A DNA stretch of 64,000 nt from an uncultured bacterium (GCA_937863685.1 CALMGM010000001.1:30288-94287), one strand, 5' to 3'; counted from the stretch's first letter, positions 44,791 through 54,133 are shown. Program-made: numbers and translations. Notes: generated by a model not told the origin, from the letters alone.

Positions 44791-46116
44791 TTAAGATCCT
44801 ATGACTATCTTGCCGCGCTTTACCACCGTCTTGACGTAATTCACCGCGTAGTGGTACGGAATATACCGGTAATTGGGGATATCCATGATCAGCAGGTCGG
44901 CCTGCTTGCCTTCCTCGAGGGAGCCGATCCGGTCGCCGCGCTTGATGGCGCAGGCCGCGTTGTAGGTGGCGGCGCAGATGGCCTCGGCCGGGGTCAGGCC
45001 CAGATACAGGCAGGCCAGCCCGATTATGAACGGCATATTTTCGATGGTGCAGGAGCCGGGGTTGAGATCGGTGGCCAGGGCCACCGGGATGCCCATCTCG
45101 ATCATCTTCCGGGCCGGGGCGTAATTCTTCTTGATGGTCAGACTGGTGCCCGGCAAAAGAACTGCGATGGTTCCGGCCTGTTTCATCAACTCTAAGCCCG
45201 TCTGTGAGGGGTATAGCAGATGCTCGGCGCTGACCGCATGGACCTTGCCGGCCACCTCGGCCGCACCCACCGAGGCCAGCTCGTCGGCGTGGATCTTGGG
45301 ATACAGCCCGTAATTGCTGGCAGTCTCTAATATCTTTATTGCCTCATCGGGAGTGAACACCCCCTGGTCGCAGAACACATCGCAGAACTCAGCCAGTTTT
45401 GCTTCCGCCACCTTGGGAATCATCTCCTCGCAGATCAGCTTGACATACCCTTCCCGGTCTATTCCGTTTTTGCCTTCTGCATTTTGATTTCTGAATTCCT
45501 CTGGAAACTCATGCGCCCCCAGAAAAGTTGACACCACTTCTATCGGCTGCAGTTCATTCAGATCTTGGTTGACCTCCAACTGCTTGATCTCGCTTTTTGT
45601 CTCCAGCCCGTAGCCGCTCTTGGATTCCACCGTGGTGGTTCCCCACATCAGCATCCGGTCCAGGCGTTTCATGGCATCGCGCTTTAGCACCTCGCGGGAA
45701 GCCAGCCGGGTGGCCTTGACCGTGGAACGGATCCCGCCGCCCCGGGCTGCGATCTCCTGGTAGGTGACACCTGATGCCCGCATCTCGAACTCGTCCTCGC
45801 GGGAGCCGCCGTAGACCAAGTGGGTGTGGCAGTCCACAAAGCCGGGCATGACCACCTGCTTTTCGGCGTCAATGACCTTGGTGTGCGGCAAGAGTTTGAG
45901 CTTGGGCTTGAGGTCAGATGTTTTGCCCACAGCCACGATCTTGTCGTTCTCAATGGCTACCAGACCGTCCTCAATGATACCGAGTTCGGACATACTTGAC
46001 CCCACCCTTCCCCGTCCTCCCTCTCCTAATGCCTTAGGAGAGGGTTGGGGTGAGGACAACCCGCTTGGAGAGGTTAGGGTCAGCAGTTGACCGATGTGTT
46101 GGATTATGAGGTGCAT
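44791..46116 (-). CDS. hutI: Imidazolonepropionase
   Basis: A 441-aa amidohydrolase. It has the metal site PGFVDCHTHLVYGG, the substrate segment GGGIRSTVKAT, IHADELASVGA and DLNPGSC. It opens imidazolonepropionate to formimidoylglutamate. Between QLLTL (about residue 14) and ELGIIEDG (about 43) are some 27 extra residues (PSGLSSPQPSPKALGEGGRG and neighbours) encoded by a palindromic repeat, where normal HutI has a shorter loop. The ATG comes two bases after the stop of the upstream methylase gene, with no visible ribosome site. Confidence 0.93.
   Translation of the reverse strand: MHLIIQHIGQLLTLTSPSGLSSPQPSPKALGEGGRGRVGSSMSELGIIEDGLVAIENDKIVAVGKTSDLKPKLKLLPHTKVIDAEKQVVMPGFVDCHTHLVYGGSREDEFEMRASGVTYQEIAARGGGIRSTVKATRLASREVLKRDAMKRLDRMLMWGTTTVESKSGYGLETKSEIKQLEVNQDLNELQPIEVVSTFLGAHEFPEEFRNQNAEGKNGIDREGYVKLICEEMIPKVAEAKLAEFCDVFCDQGVFTPDEAIKILETASNYGLYPKIHADELASVGAAEVAGKVHAVSAEHLLYPSQTGLELMKQAGTIAVLLPGTSLTIKKNYAPARKMIEMGIPVALATDLNPGSCTIENMPFIIGLACLYLGLTPAEAICAATYNAACAIKRGDRIGSLEEGKQADLLIMDIPNYRYIPYHYAVNYVKTVVKRGKIVIGS
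45994..46055. repeat. Palindromic repeat inserted in frame in hutI
   Basis: CCCTCTCCTAA (46019-46029) and TTAGGAGAGGG (46034-46044) form a perfect 11-bp stem, followed by TTGGGGTGAGG. It shares the stem-plus-tail design of 33841-33880, which is intergenic. In hutI it is read through as coding sequence without a frameshift. Confidence 0.8.
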
Positions 46117-46117
46117 T

Positions 46118-46960
46118 TTAAATATTTAACGGCGTGATAATAATTTCTTTTAATTTCTTTTTTACTTTGTGATTGACGGTATAAGGTACAGTTATATGTA
46201 TTGTTCTATATTTTCTTTTATAAAGTTTCTTTATAAATATTGCATTATCATAGCTTAATAACCAATTTTTTTTGAACCTTAACAAATATTTTGATAAATT
46301 AATATGGTCATTTTCATTAAACGTAACTCTGTATAATTTTTCAGATTTAAAATAAAATGGCGGGTCGAAGTAAAATAACGATTTGCTTTTTCTCTTCTTT
46401 TTTATTTTACTCAAGGCAAATTTAGTCGTTGTTTGCCAATCTTTTTCGAGTACTGTTACCTTATTGGAATATTTAGATATTTCTTTTATACGTTTTATTA
46501 AGGCTTGCTTATTAAATCGACAATCAATTTTATAGTCAGATATTTGTTTTTTGCCACCTATTGGACCAGCCGTTTGTGCAATTATTCCCGAAAATGATGT
46601 TCTATTTAAGAATAAACATGTTTTCGCCAAAGTGGTTATGTTATATCTTTTGGGTTCAGATGCAATATTTTTATATTTTATATAGCTATTTGTTGTTACA
46701 CTAACGTTTTTAATAAATTTTATCAATACAGTTGGGTTTTTAAATAATACTTTCCAAAATGAATAAATCAAATTATCTTTATCGGAAATAATTACCTTTT
46801 CAACTAGCTTATTTTCCAATAAATAAATAAATATGCTTCCGCCACCAACAAAAGGTTCAACAAATAAATCTAGCTTCAAGTTATTCTTTTTTAAAACTGA
46901 TTCTATCGTTTTCCTTATTTTATATTTTGAACCAGGATACCTTAATATGCTGTGATTCAT
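46118..46960 (-). CDS. D12-class (Dam-type) adenine-N6 DNA methyltransferase
   Basis: A 280-aa enzyme from the ATG at 46960, chosen because the preceding gene stops one base earlier and homologues start at xxILRYPGSK. The S-adenosylmethionine motif is LFVEPFVGGGS (about 32-42), the D12 segment is CLFLNRTSFSG, and the catalytic motif IV is FYFDPPF (about 196-202, DPPF in place of the usual DPPY). It methylates adenine in a short DNA site; the target is unknown. The gene is strongly AT-rich (17 G/C in 60 bases at 46381-46440, against 34 in 60 at 45001-45060), Lys- and Ile-rich, and the last gene of the cassette. No restriction enzyme lies beside it. Confidence 0.9.
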   Translation of the reverse strand: MNHSILRYPGSKYKIRKTIESVLKKNNLKLDLFVEPFVGGGSIFIYLLENKLVEKVIISDKDNLIYSFWKVLFKNPTVLIKFIKNVSVTTNSYIKYKNIASEPKRYNITTLAKTCLFLNRTSFSGIIAQTAGPIGGKKQISDYKIDCRFNKQALIKRIKEISKYSNKVTVLEKDWQTTTKFALSKIKKKRKSKSLFYFDPPFYFKSEKLYRVTFNENDHINLSKYLLRFKKNWLLSYDNAIFIKKLYKRKYRTIHITVPYTVNHKVKKKLKEIIITPLNI

Positions 46961-46961
46961 T

Positions 46962-48470
46962 CTACCCCGCCAACTCATCCGGTATGACAAATTTTATACC
47001 ATTTTCTTTGAAAAAGGCAAAAGCCAACTTTAGCTCTTCAGCCAATTTTATCTTTAGTGATGCAGAGATTTTGTCTCTATTTAATTTTACATGTATTTTA
47101 CCATGTGTATCAATTACTTCATTGAAAATATCCGGTCGATATCTAAAGGATGTTATGTCGCGTCGATCATCTTGCAGTATATCAATATATGTCAATAATG
47201 CTGCAAAGGGGTAATTAACTATCTGCAATTCGTTAATGCCATGTTCAGCAAATACACGTCTAACAAGAATATCGTGGAAAAGGATAGAAATACTTGCAAT
47301 AATAATATTACGATATAAGTATTCTCGATCACTTTCATTTTGCACATCTTCAATAATCTGGTCAATAATGGAAATAATTAATAGACTACTGAATGCGCCA
47401 TGTGCGCTATTTTTAATAATTGCTTCCCTAAGCGCGTTTACAAATTCCTTGTTTATTAATATCATTTTAAATGGTCGATACACCCATCTCCTAGTAATGC
47501 CTTTATCAATATGTGAAAAATAATTTTCCAATATCGTAGCTTGATGTTGATATTGCCTTATCCAACGCCTCTCCAAGTAATCAGTAAGACATTCAGAGAA
47601 TTCCGGATCTTCATCCTCATCTCCAAAAGCAGTACAGGCAATATTTGCATGCTTTGAAGCGGCATATCCTACATCATGCAATAAGGATGTAATGGCCCAT
47701 ATAAATTCAACATCAATATCATCTCCATGTTTACATGCTTCACGGGATATCGTATCATAAAATTTATCCAATACTACATACCCAATGAACATCGTATTAC
47801 ATGCATGATAATAATGATCACGTACATGCGTAGAACCGTTTTGCGCTAATATCCTATCGGTGTCTTTTAATAATTGTAATAACTTTGTGCCGTTTTTCAC
47901 TTTTAATATTTGGGTCATTAGATGACTTATGAATTCATCCTCTCTTATGCTACCCTGATTTTTAATATAGTTTTTTGCGTTGTTTCTAATCAAGTCCCCA
48001 TATTTCCCTTTTAAATTATTACATGTTGCAAGGTATTCTATAGGTCCTTTAATTAAATGATTTTGTTCTGCCTGGACTAAAACATATGGTATTTCGAGGA
48101 ATTCTTCTTGGTCAGAAAAATATATGCACCCAAAATCATCATCTAGCGCAAGTTTCGAAAGCAAACTATATGAGGCAATATTATTGACAATAAAGATTGT
48201 TTTAACATTCTTACCGCCGGTTTTTAAAACAACCATAACATCACTGGCATTCTTTTTCTGTTCATGCAGGTAATCAATATCGACGCCCTCATAAATATCT
48301 ACAGGCACAAACAAATACTTTGTGGTTTCGTTATTATAGACATACGTGGGATACCAACTGCATGGAGAGCCTGCTGACTGGTCAATATCGCGATTAGCAT
48401 CTTCTGATACAGAACCAGTAATGCCGTTTTTTAGCATTATCCGTTGTATCGTAGCGACGCAGTCAATCAT
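46962..48470 (-). CDS. HD-domain protein of the ParB-methylase cassette
   Basis: A 502-aa protein I cannot assign to a named family. Residues 1-170 form an alpha/beta region of unknown kind (KTIFIVNNIASYSLLS). From about 215 it has HD-superfamily features: H219/H222 in RDHYYHAC, the H265-D266 pair in SLLHDVGYA, a later His in NSAHGAFSSLLI, a second HD in SILFHDILV, and an Asp in LTYIDILQDDRRD. This suggests a metal-dependent phosphohydrolase or nuclease acting on nucleotides or nucleic acid. Its start overlaps the ParB stop by 4 bases and its stop lies one base before the methylase ATG, so all three are coupled. AT-rich like its partners. Confidence 0.7.
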   Translation of the reverse strand: MIDCVATIQRIMLKNGITGSVSEDANRDIDQSAGSPCSWYPTYVYNNETTKYLFVPVDIYEGVDIDYLHEQKKNASDVMVVLKTGGKNVKTIFIVNNIASYSLLSKLALDDDFGCIYFSDQEEFLEIPYVLVQAEQNHLIKGPIEYLATCNNLKGKYGDLIRNNAKNYIKNQGSIREDEFISHLMTQILKVKNGTKLLQLLKDTDRILAQNGSTHVRDHYYHACNTMFIGYVVLDKFYDTISREACKHGDDIDVEFIWAITSLLHDVGYAASKHANIACTAFGDEDEDPEFSECLTDYLERRWIRQYQHQATILENYFSHIDKGITRRWVYRPFKMILINKEFVNALREAIIKNSAHGAFSSLLIISIIDQIIEDVQNESDREYLYRNIIIASISILFHDILVRRVFAEHGINELQIVNYPFAALLTYIDILQDDRRDITSFRYRPDIFNEVIDTHGKIHVKLNRDKISASLKIKLAEELKLAFAFFKENGIKFVIPDELAG

Positions 48471-49486
48471 TTTACAACTCCGATATTCTTTTCTATAGTT
48501 GTTACTACTTTCTTTGTCCTTGTCAGTATTTTCTTTAAAGCTATTTTTTGGCGTTTATTTAAATCGCAAAAACTTTTAGGTTCATACAGGGTTATAATGT
48601 TATATGATTGCTTAAGACCACCGTAAATATTATCAAATGTTATAGAAGCATCGGAATCATAGTTAGGGAACTCAATTCGAAATTCTTTTTCTAATTTGTG
48701 GATTGTATATGCTTCGTCGTTTAAAAACTTTTTAAATATTTTTGCGAACACAATCTGATACTTAACATCCTCCTCCAATACTTTAATTAGTGGCGTCAAT
48801 TTCCTTGCTTCAATAGCTGAGTTAATATAACCGTTATAATATTTATTAAAAATAGCTTTCCTTATTTCATCCGCGCCATATGTTTGCACAAAGGTGTTAT
48901 ATGATTTTTGCAATGGTTTTATTATTTGGTTCTCAATCTCGACGACAGAAGTAAATAACCCAGGTTTTTTATTTTTTACAATTTCTTTTAGTTCAACAGG
49001 CCAACGTAAAAAATTTAGTCTTGCATCAATAGTTCGTTTACTTGTTCTTGTTCTTTCATTTATTTGTCTTATTATTTCTTCTTCATCGTCATTCGTGATC
49101 TTTTTCAATTCAATATATAACGGCTCCAAAGATATACATTGTTGATATGCACCCCATTGTACTCTAGTCGTATGTATATGGAACATTAATGATTTACATT
49201 GTTCGAAACTAATTGTCCCTTCAAAAACATGGGCAGGGACTTCTTTTATCCCTAATTCCTTAACGGCATAGTATCTTCGCTCACCATCCAGCAATAAGTA
49301 TGTATTCTTATCCTCTTTTTTAACCACTAAGGGAACAAGTAATCCATACTCTTGTATTGATTTTTTTAGATATAGGAATTGATTGTCCTTACTACGAATA
49401 CTCTTTCCTCTAGGATTATTAGGGTTTGGCATAATCTTTGAGACACTAATGATCTCCAGAGTACTTTTATAATGATGTTTACCCAT
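48467..49486 (-). CDS. ParB/Spo0J-like DNA-binding protein (cassette)
   Basis: A 339-aa protein. The ParB N-terminal domain shows NPNNPRGKS, the loop YGLLVPLVVKK and the GERR box in YLLLDGERRYYAVKELG (about 63-79). A helix-turn-helix-like part follows (RTSKRTIDARLNFLRW, about 145-160) and then a long helical C-terminus. It is not the chromosomal ParB: no parA is near, the sequence is AT-rich and Lys/Ile-rich, and it is coupled to an HD protein and a DNA methylase. It may recognise DNA or use CTP as ParB proteins do. An AGAGG ribosome site precedes the ATG. Confidence 0.82.
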   Translation of the reverse strand: MGKHHYKSTLEIISVSKIMPNPNNPRGKSIRSKDNQFLYLKKSIQEYGLLVPLVVKKEDKNTYLLLDGERRYYAVKELGIKEVPAHVFEGTISFEQCKSLMFHIHTTRVQWGAYQQCISLEPLYIELKKITNDDEEEIIRQINERTRTSKRTIDARLNFLRWPVELKEIVKNKKPGLFTSVVEIENQIIKPLQKSYNTFVQTYGADEIRKAIFNKYYNGYINSAIEARKLTPLIKVLEEDVKYQIVFAKIFKKFLNDEAYTIHKLEKEFRIEFPNYDSDASITFDNIYGGLKQSYNIITLYEPKSFCDLNKRQKIALKKILTRTKKVVTTIEKNIGVVK

Positions 49487-49572
49487 GATAACCTCTTATT
49501 AATTAGAGATATTTCTTCAAATCTGGAATATTGCTGGTTAGCTGTTTAATAAAACCCCGTGGGTGTTACAAT

Positions 49573-51222
49573 TCATTTCATCATCGGTATCTTGACCTTC
49601 TTCTTCTTCGCCACCTGCTTGGCAATGTCATACCCCGCGTCCACGTGGCGCAAAATGCCCATCCCCGGGTCATTGCTTAGCACCCGCTCGATCCGCTGGG
49701 CCATCTCCTTGGTCCCGTCGGCCACCGTCACCTGCCCGGCGTGGATGGAATATCCTATCCCCACTCCCCCGCCGTGATGGATGGAAACCCAGGAGGCCCC
49801 GGAGGCCACGTTGACCATGGCGTTCAGCAATGGCCAGTCGGCGATGGCATCACTGCCGTCCTTCATGGCCTCGGTCTCGCGGTTGGGCGAGGCTACCGAG
49901 CCGCAATCCAGATGGTCCCGGCCGATGACGATGGGGGCCTTGATCTTTCCCTTCTTCACCAGGTCGTTGAACACCAGACCCATCTTGTCGCGCTCGCCGT
50001 AGCCCAGCCAGCAGATGCGGGCCGGCAAACCCTGGAAATGGACCTTCTTCTGGGCCATCTTGATCCAGCGGGCCAGATGCTGATTCTTGGGGAATAATTT
50101 TAACACCGCCTCGTCGGTGACGTAGATATCCTTGGGATCGCCGGACAGCGCCGCCCAGCGGAACGGGCCCTTGCCCTCGCAGAACAGGTCGCGGATGTAT
50201 TCCGGCACGAAGCCCGGCACGTCAAAAGCATTCTTGATGCCGTGCTTGACCGCCTGGCCCCGGATGTTGTTGCCGTAGTCGAAGGCTATGGCGCCCTGCT
50301 TCTGCATGTCCAGCATGGCCTGCATGTGAATGGCCATGGCTTCGTAGGATTTTGCCTTATACCCTTCGGGATTATTCTTTCGCAATTCGTTGGCCTGAGC
50401 CAGGGTCATCCGGTGCGGCACGTAGCCGTTCAGCTCGTCGTGGGCCGAGGTCTGGTCGGTGACCACGTCGGGGATCACGCCCCGCCGCACTAATTCCGGG
50501 TGCACCTCGGCGCAGTTGCCCACCAGTCCGATGGACAGAGGCTCGCCTTTCTTGACGTATTCAAACACCAGTTTGAGCGCTTTGTCCAGGTCGTCCACCA
50601 TCACATCGCAGTAGCCGGTGTCCAGGCGCTTCTGGATGCGGGCCGGATCCACCTCCACGTCCAATATGACGCCCTCGTTCATGGTCACCGACAGCGGCTG
50701 GGCCCCGGACATCCCGCCCATGCCGCCGGTCAATACCCACTTGCCTTTTAAAGTTCCGCCGAAATGCTTTTGAGCCAGGGCCCCGAAGGTCTCATAAGTC
50801 CCTTGAAGAATGCCCTGGGTGCCGATGTATATCCAGCTGCCGGCGGTCATCTGTCCGTACATGATCAGCCCCAGCGCCTCCAGCTTGCGGAAGTAATCCC
50901 AGTTGGCCCAATGCGGCACCAGGTTGGAGTTGGCGATCAGCACCCGGGGACAGTGGGGGTGAGTCTGCAGGATGCCCACCGGCTTGCCGGACTGCACCAG
51001 CAGGGTCTCGTCGTTTTTCAGTTTCTTGAGGGACTTGATGATGGCGTTATAGCATTCCCAGTTGCGGGCCGCCTTCCCGCTGCCGCCATAGACGATCAGG
51101 TCCTCGGGACGCTCGGCCACCGCCGGGTCCAGGTTGTTCATCAGCATCCGCATGGCGGCTTCCTGCTGCCAGCCCTGGCAGGAGATCTTGGTGCCGCGGG
51201 GGGATTTGATTATTTTGGTCAT
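49573..51222 (-). CDS. hutU: Urocanate hydratase
   Basis: A 549-aa NAD-dependent enzyme of normal length. It shows [10 protein letters not shown] near the N-terminus, [18 protein letters not shown] (NAD-binding region), [13 protein letters not shown] (here [13 protein letters not shown]) and [15 protein letters not shown] near the end. It converts urocanate to 4-imidazolone-5-propionate, the second step of histidine breakdown. A GAGGAT ribosome site precedes the ATG. The 86-base gap up to the parB start has no gene, though it probably holds the cassette promoter. Confidence 0.97.
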   Translation of the reverse strand: MTKIIKSPRGTKISCQGWQQEAAMRMLMNNLDPAVAERPEDLIVYGGSGKAARNWECYNAIIKSLKKLKNDETLLVQSGKPVGILQTHPHCPRVLIANSNLVPHWANWDYFRKLEALGLIMYGQMTAGSWIYIGTQGILQGTYETFGALAQKHFGGTLKGKWVLTGGMGGMSGAQPLSVTMNEGVILDVEVDPARIQKRLDTGYCDVMVDDLDKALKLVFEYVKKGEPLSIGLVGNCAEVHPELVRRGVIPDVVTDQTSAHDELNGYVPHRMTLAQANELRKNNPEGYKAKSYEAMAIHMQAMLDMQKQGAIAFDYGNNIRGQAVKHGIKNAFDVPGFVPEYIRDLFCEGKGPFRWAALSGDPKDIYVTDEAVLKLFPKNQHLARWIKMAQKKVHFQGLPARICWLGYGERDKMGLVFNDLVKKGKIKAPIVIGRDHLDCGSVASPNRETEAMKDGSDAIADWPLLNAMVNVASGASWVSIHHGGGVGIGYSIHAGQVTVADGTKEMAQRIERVLSNDPGMGILRHVDAGYDIAKQVAKKKKVKIPMMK

Positions 51223-51259
51223 GGATCGGATCCTCGACTATTGATTTTATAACGTTACC

Positions 51260-51287
51260 GTAGGGACATGGCGCGCCATGTCCCTAC
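51260..51287. repeat. Perfect 28-base palindrome between M48 gene and hutU
   Basis: Fully self-complementary, with centre GGCGCGCC and ends GTAGGGAC / GTCCCTAC. It lies just after the M48 stop. Without a T tract it is better called a palindromic repeat than a terminator, though it could attenuate transcription into hutU. Confidence 0.8.
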
Positions 51288-51291
51288 AATA

Positions 51292-52554
51292 TTATTTACG
51301 ATCATCTATGGCCTTCAGCCTGGCCAGCAGCGGCGGGTGGGAATAGTGGAACACCACATACAGCGGGTGCGGGAAAAGATTGCTCAGGTTCTTCTGGCTC
51401 AGTTTTATCAGCGCCCCTTTCATATCCGCGGCCGAAGGGTTGATCGATAGAGAGTAGGCATCGGATTGGTACTCATAGCGTCGGGACAGCCAGTTCATGA
51501 ACGGCGATAGCAGCAGATTCAGCGGCTCGAACAATATGGCCGCCACATACAAGGCCACCCCGACCATGGCCCCGCTGAAACCTATCTGCCCGAAAAGATC
51601 CCCCAGGCCGATGGCGTTATAAATCCAGGGATGAATCAGCATCCGCGACGCCAGGAACAGTAATATTCCGGAGAAAACCGATACAGTTAATATCAGCCTG
51701 AAAACGTGCTTTTTCTTCCAGTGTCCGATCTCGTGGCCCATCACCGACAGCAGTTCCTGGTGGCTGTAGTTCCTGACCATGGTGTCGTAAAAGACTATCC
51801 GGCGGGTCTGGCCCATTCCGGTGAAAAAGGCGTTGTCGTGGGTGCTGCGCTTGGAGGCGTCCATCTGAAAGACCCCGGCCAGGGGGAAATCGGCCTTCTT
51901 GGCCATGTCCAGTATCTTGTTCTTAAGCTCCTCGTCCTCCAGCGGCACGAACTTGTTGAACAGCGGCATCAGCAGCACCGGAGCGATGAATATCATCAAC
52001 AAAGAAAAGATCACCACCAGTCCCCAGGCCGCCAGCCACCACCAGTTTCCCAGCCAGTTGATGAAAAGATAGAAACCGGAGAACAGCAGGCCCATGAGAA
52101 TTCCGGAAATCAGCAAGCTTTTCATTTGATCGCCTAACCAGGTTCCGGCAGTGATGGTGGAAAAACCGTATCTCTTTTCCAGATTGAAGTCGGAATACAA
52201 CGAGGCCGGGATGCCGGACAGGTAGCCGATGAGCAGCAGGACCAGCATCACTGCCAGTCCCTGCAGCAGCGGGGCGATCTTAAGTCCATCGGCCCACAAT
52301 GTGATCTGCGGCACTATCCCTGCGGCAAACAGAGTGATCACCACTGCCGTAGACAGGGATTCGCTCCAATATCCCAATCTGGTCTTGGCCCCGGTGTAAT
52401 CGAGTATCTGCTTTTTCTTCTGCTGGTCGAACTGGGAGGCGATCGATTCCGGAAGCGCGCTGTTGATATTGGCCCTAAGATACCCGACATTGAGCCACGA
52501 CAGCAGGCTGGAAGCCAGGTAGCCGAAGGCTAATATCCCAATTATCAAATTCAT
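51292..52554 (-). CDS. M48-family zinc metallopeptidase (Ste24/CAAX protease-like)
   Basis: A 420-aa membrane protease with about seven hydrophobic segments. The zinc motif is VMGHEIGHWKKKH (HExxH type) and the third ligand lies in the segment FEPLNLLLSPFMNWLSRRYE followed by DAYS. The N-terminal part matches the peptidase M48 N-terminal domain (GYLSGIPASLYSDFNLEKRYGFS). It is likely a quality-control or CAAX-type protease in the inner membrane. Its place between hutH and hutU has no clear metabolic reason. Confidence 0.9.
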   Translation of the reverse strand: MNLIIGILAFGYLASSLLSWLNVGYLRANINSALPESIASQFDQQKKKQILDYTGAKTRLGYWSESLSTAVVITLFAAGIVPQITLWADGLKIAPLLQGLAVMLVLLLIGYLSGIPASLYSDFNLEKRYGFSTITAGTWLGDQMKSLLISGILMGLLFSGFYLFINWLGNWWWLAAWGLVVIFSLLMIFIAPVLLMPLFNKFVPLEDEELKNKILDMAKKADFPLAGVFQMDASKRSTHDNAFFTGMGQTRRIVFYDTMVRNYSHQELLSVMGHEIGHWKKKHVFRLILTVSVFSGILLFLASRMLIHPWIYNAIGLGDLFGQIGFSGAMVGVALYVAAILFEPLNLLLSPFMNWLSRRYEYQSDAYSLSINPSAADMKGALIKLSQKNLSNLFPHPLYVVFHYSHPPLLARLKAIDDRK

Positions 52555-52563
52555 TCTAATATT

Positions 52564-54087
52564 TTACTCCAGGCTGCCGATGGCCTTTTCCACCTGCTCC
52601 AGGATCTCTCCGGATTTCACCAGATCCTTCATTATGTTGTGATCGGAATGCAGGGGCCGGTCCTCCTCCAGATGGGCCACATGCTTGCGGATGACCTCCC
52701 GGGCCTTGCTGACGCCCTGGCCGAAACCGAAATCCCTGAAATCCAGAGCCTGGGCGGCCGCCATCATCTCGATGCCCAGCACCCCGTAGGCGTTGTCCAG
52801 TATCTGGTTGTTCTTAAGGGCGGTGTTCATGCCCATGGATACAAAATCCTCCTGGTCGGCGGCCGCCGGAATGGACTGAATGCTGGCCGGCATGGACAGA
52901 ATGCGCTGCTCCACTATCAACATATCGGCGGTATACTGGCTGAGCATCATCCCACTGAACATGCCCGCTCCCTTGGTAAGAAATGAGGGCAAACCTACGC
53001 TAAGAGCGGGATTGGTCAGCCGGTTCAGGCGGCGTTCGCTGATGACGCAGACCATGGTGATGGCGGCGCCGGCCATGTCCATGGGCAGGCAGACCGGAGA
53101 GCCCTGGAAGTTGGCCCCGGTGAGGGTCAGTTTGAACTCCGGCAGGAAGATGGGATTATCGCCCACCCCGTTCAGCTCGATCTCCACCTGGGACTTGGCA
53201 TAAGCAATGGCATCGTGGGCGGCGCCGATCACCTGGGGTGTGCTCCGCATGGAGTAGGCGTCCTGCACCTTGGTCTTGATCTTTCCGGTCTGGAGATCGC
53301 TGCCCTGGATGCAGGCCAGAATGGCCTTGGCGCTCCGCTGGGCGCCCTTGAAACCCCGCACCTGGTGCAGCCGAATATCGTAGGGCTTCAGGTTGGCCAT
53401 TAAAGATTCCAGGCTCATGGCGCAGGCGATCTCGGCCTGTTTGAGCCAACGGTTGAAATCGTACAGGGTCAGGGCGCTCATGGCCGTAAGCAGGTTGGAG
53501 CCGTTGATGGCCGCCAGCCCGTCGCGGGCCTGCAGGCCGGGGATCGGGATTCCGGCCTGGTCCATGGCCTTCTTGCCCGGCAGGCGCTGGCCTTTATAAA
53601 AAGCCTCGCCCTCGCCCATCAGCAGCAGCGCTATCTGCGACATGGGGGCCAGGTCGCCGCAGGCCCCCACCGATCCCTTCTGGCAGACCACCGGGGTGAC
53701 GCCCTTGTTCAGCATATCGACATAGGTCTGGGTTATCTCCGGCCGGCAGCCGCTGTTGCCGTGGGCATGGACGTTGATCCGCCCGGCCATGGCCGCCCGC
53801 ACCTGCTCGATGGGGACCGGCTCGCCGATCCCGGCGGCATGGTTGTATATCAGGTATTTCTGAAAATCCTTCACCTGGTCGTCGGTAAGCACCGTCTCCG
53901 AGAACTCCCCGATGCCGGTATTGACGCCGTACATTATCTCATGTGCTTTTATTTTATCCTCCAGCATTGCCCGGCATTGTTTGATGCGTTCCAAGGCTTC
54001 CGGAGCCAATTCAACTTTCTCGTTGTGGCGGGCGATCTGCACCAATTTTTCAACGGTCAATCCGGATCCGTTAAGTATTACTGGCAT
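52564..54087 (-). CDS. Aromatic amino acid / histidine ammonia-lyase with an ACG cofactor motif
   Basis: A 507-aa MIO-family lyase. The segment that cyclises to the MIO cofactor reads GSVGACGDLAPMSQ, with A142-C143-G144 instead of Ala-Ser-Gly. The TGC codon is at 53661-53659. Other conserved parts are present (YGVNTGIGEF, YNHAAGIGEP, QEDFVSMGMN). A Ser-to-Cys change at this place is reported to keep activity in Pseudomonas histidase, so it may still be active. The substrate could be histidine or an aromatic amino acid; only its neighbours point to histidine. An AAAGGAG ribosome site supports the start. Confidence 0.88.
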   Translation of the reverse strand: MPVILNGSGLTVEKLVQIARHNEKVELAPEALERIKQCRAMLEDKIKAHEIMYGVNTGIGEFSETVLTDDQVKDFQKYLIYNHAAGIGEPVPIEQVRAAMAGRINVHAHGNSGCRPEITQTYVDMLNKGVTPVVCQKGSVGACGDLAPMSQIALLLMGEGEAFYKGQRLPGKKAMDQAGIPIPGLQARDGLAAINGSNLLTAMSALTLYDFNRWLKQAEIACAMSLESLMANLKPYDIRLHQVRGFKGAQRSAKAILACIQGSDLQTGKIKTKVQDAYSMRSTPQVIGAAHDAIAYAKSQVEIELNGVGDNPIFLPEFKLTLTGANFQGSPVCLPMDMAGAAITMVCVISERRLNRLTNPALSVGLPSFLTKGAGMFSGMMLSQYTADMLIVEQRILSMPASIQSIPAAADQEDFVSMGMNTALKNNQILDNAYGVLGIEMMAAAQALDFRDFGFGQGVSKAREVIRKHVAHLEEDRPLHSDHNIMKDLVKSGEILEQVEKAIGSLE

Positions 54088-54133
54088 ACCAAACTCCTTT
54101 GAATTATAAATTGATTTCGTAATAGATTATTCA

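Noticed and set aside
48467..49486. The ParB-like gene as the chromosomal partition protein
   Set aside because: There is no parA beside it, its composition differs from the chromosome around it, and it is coupled to an HD protein and a methylase.
51260..51287. 28-base palindrome as a rho-independent terminator
   Set aside because: It has no T run on either side; it is better explained as a dispersed palindromic repeat.
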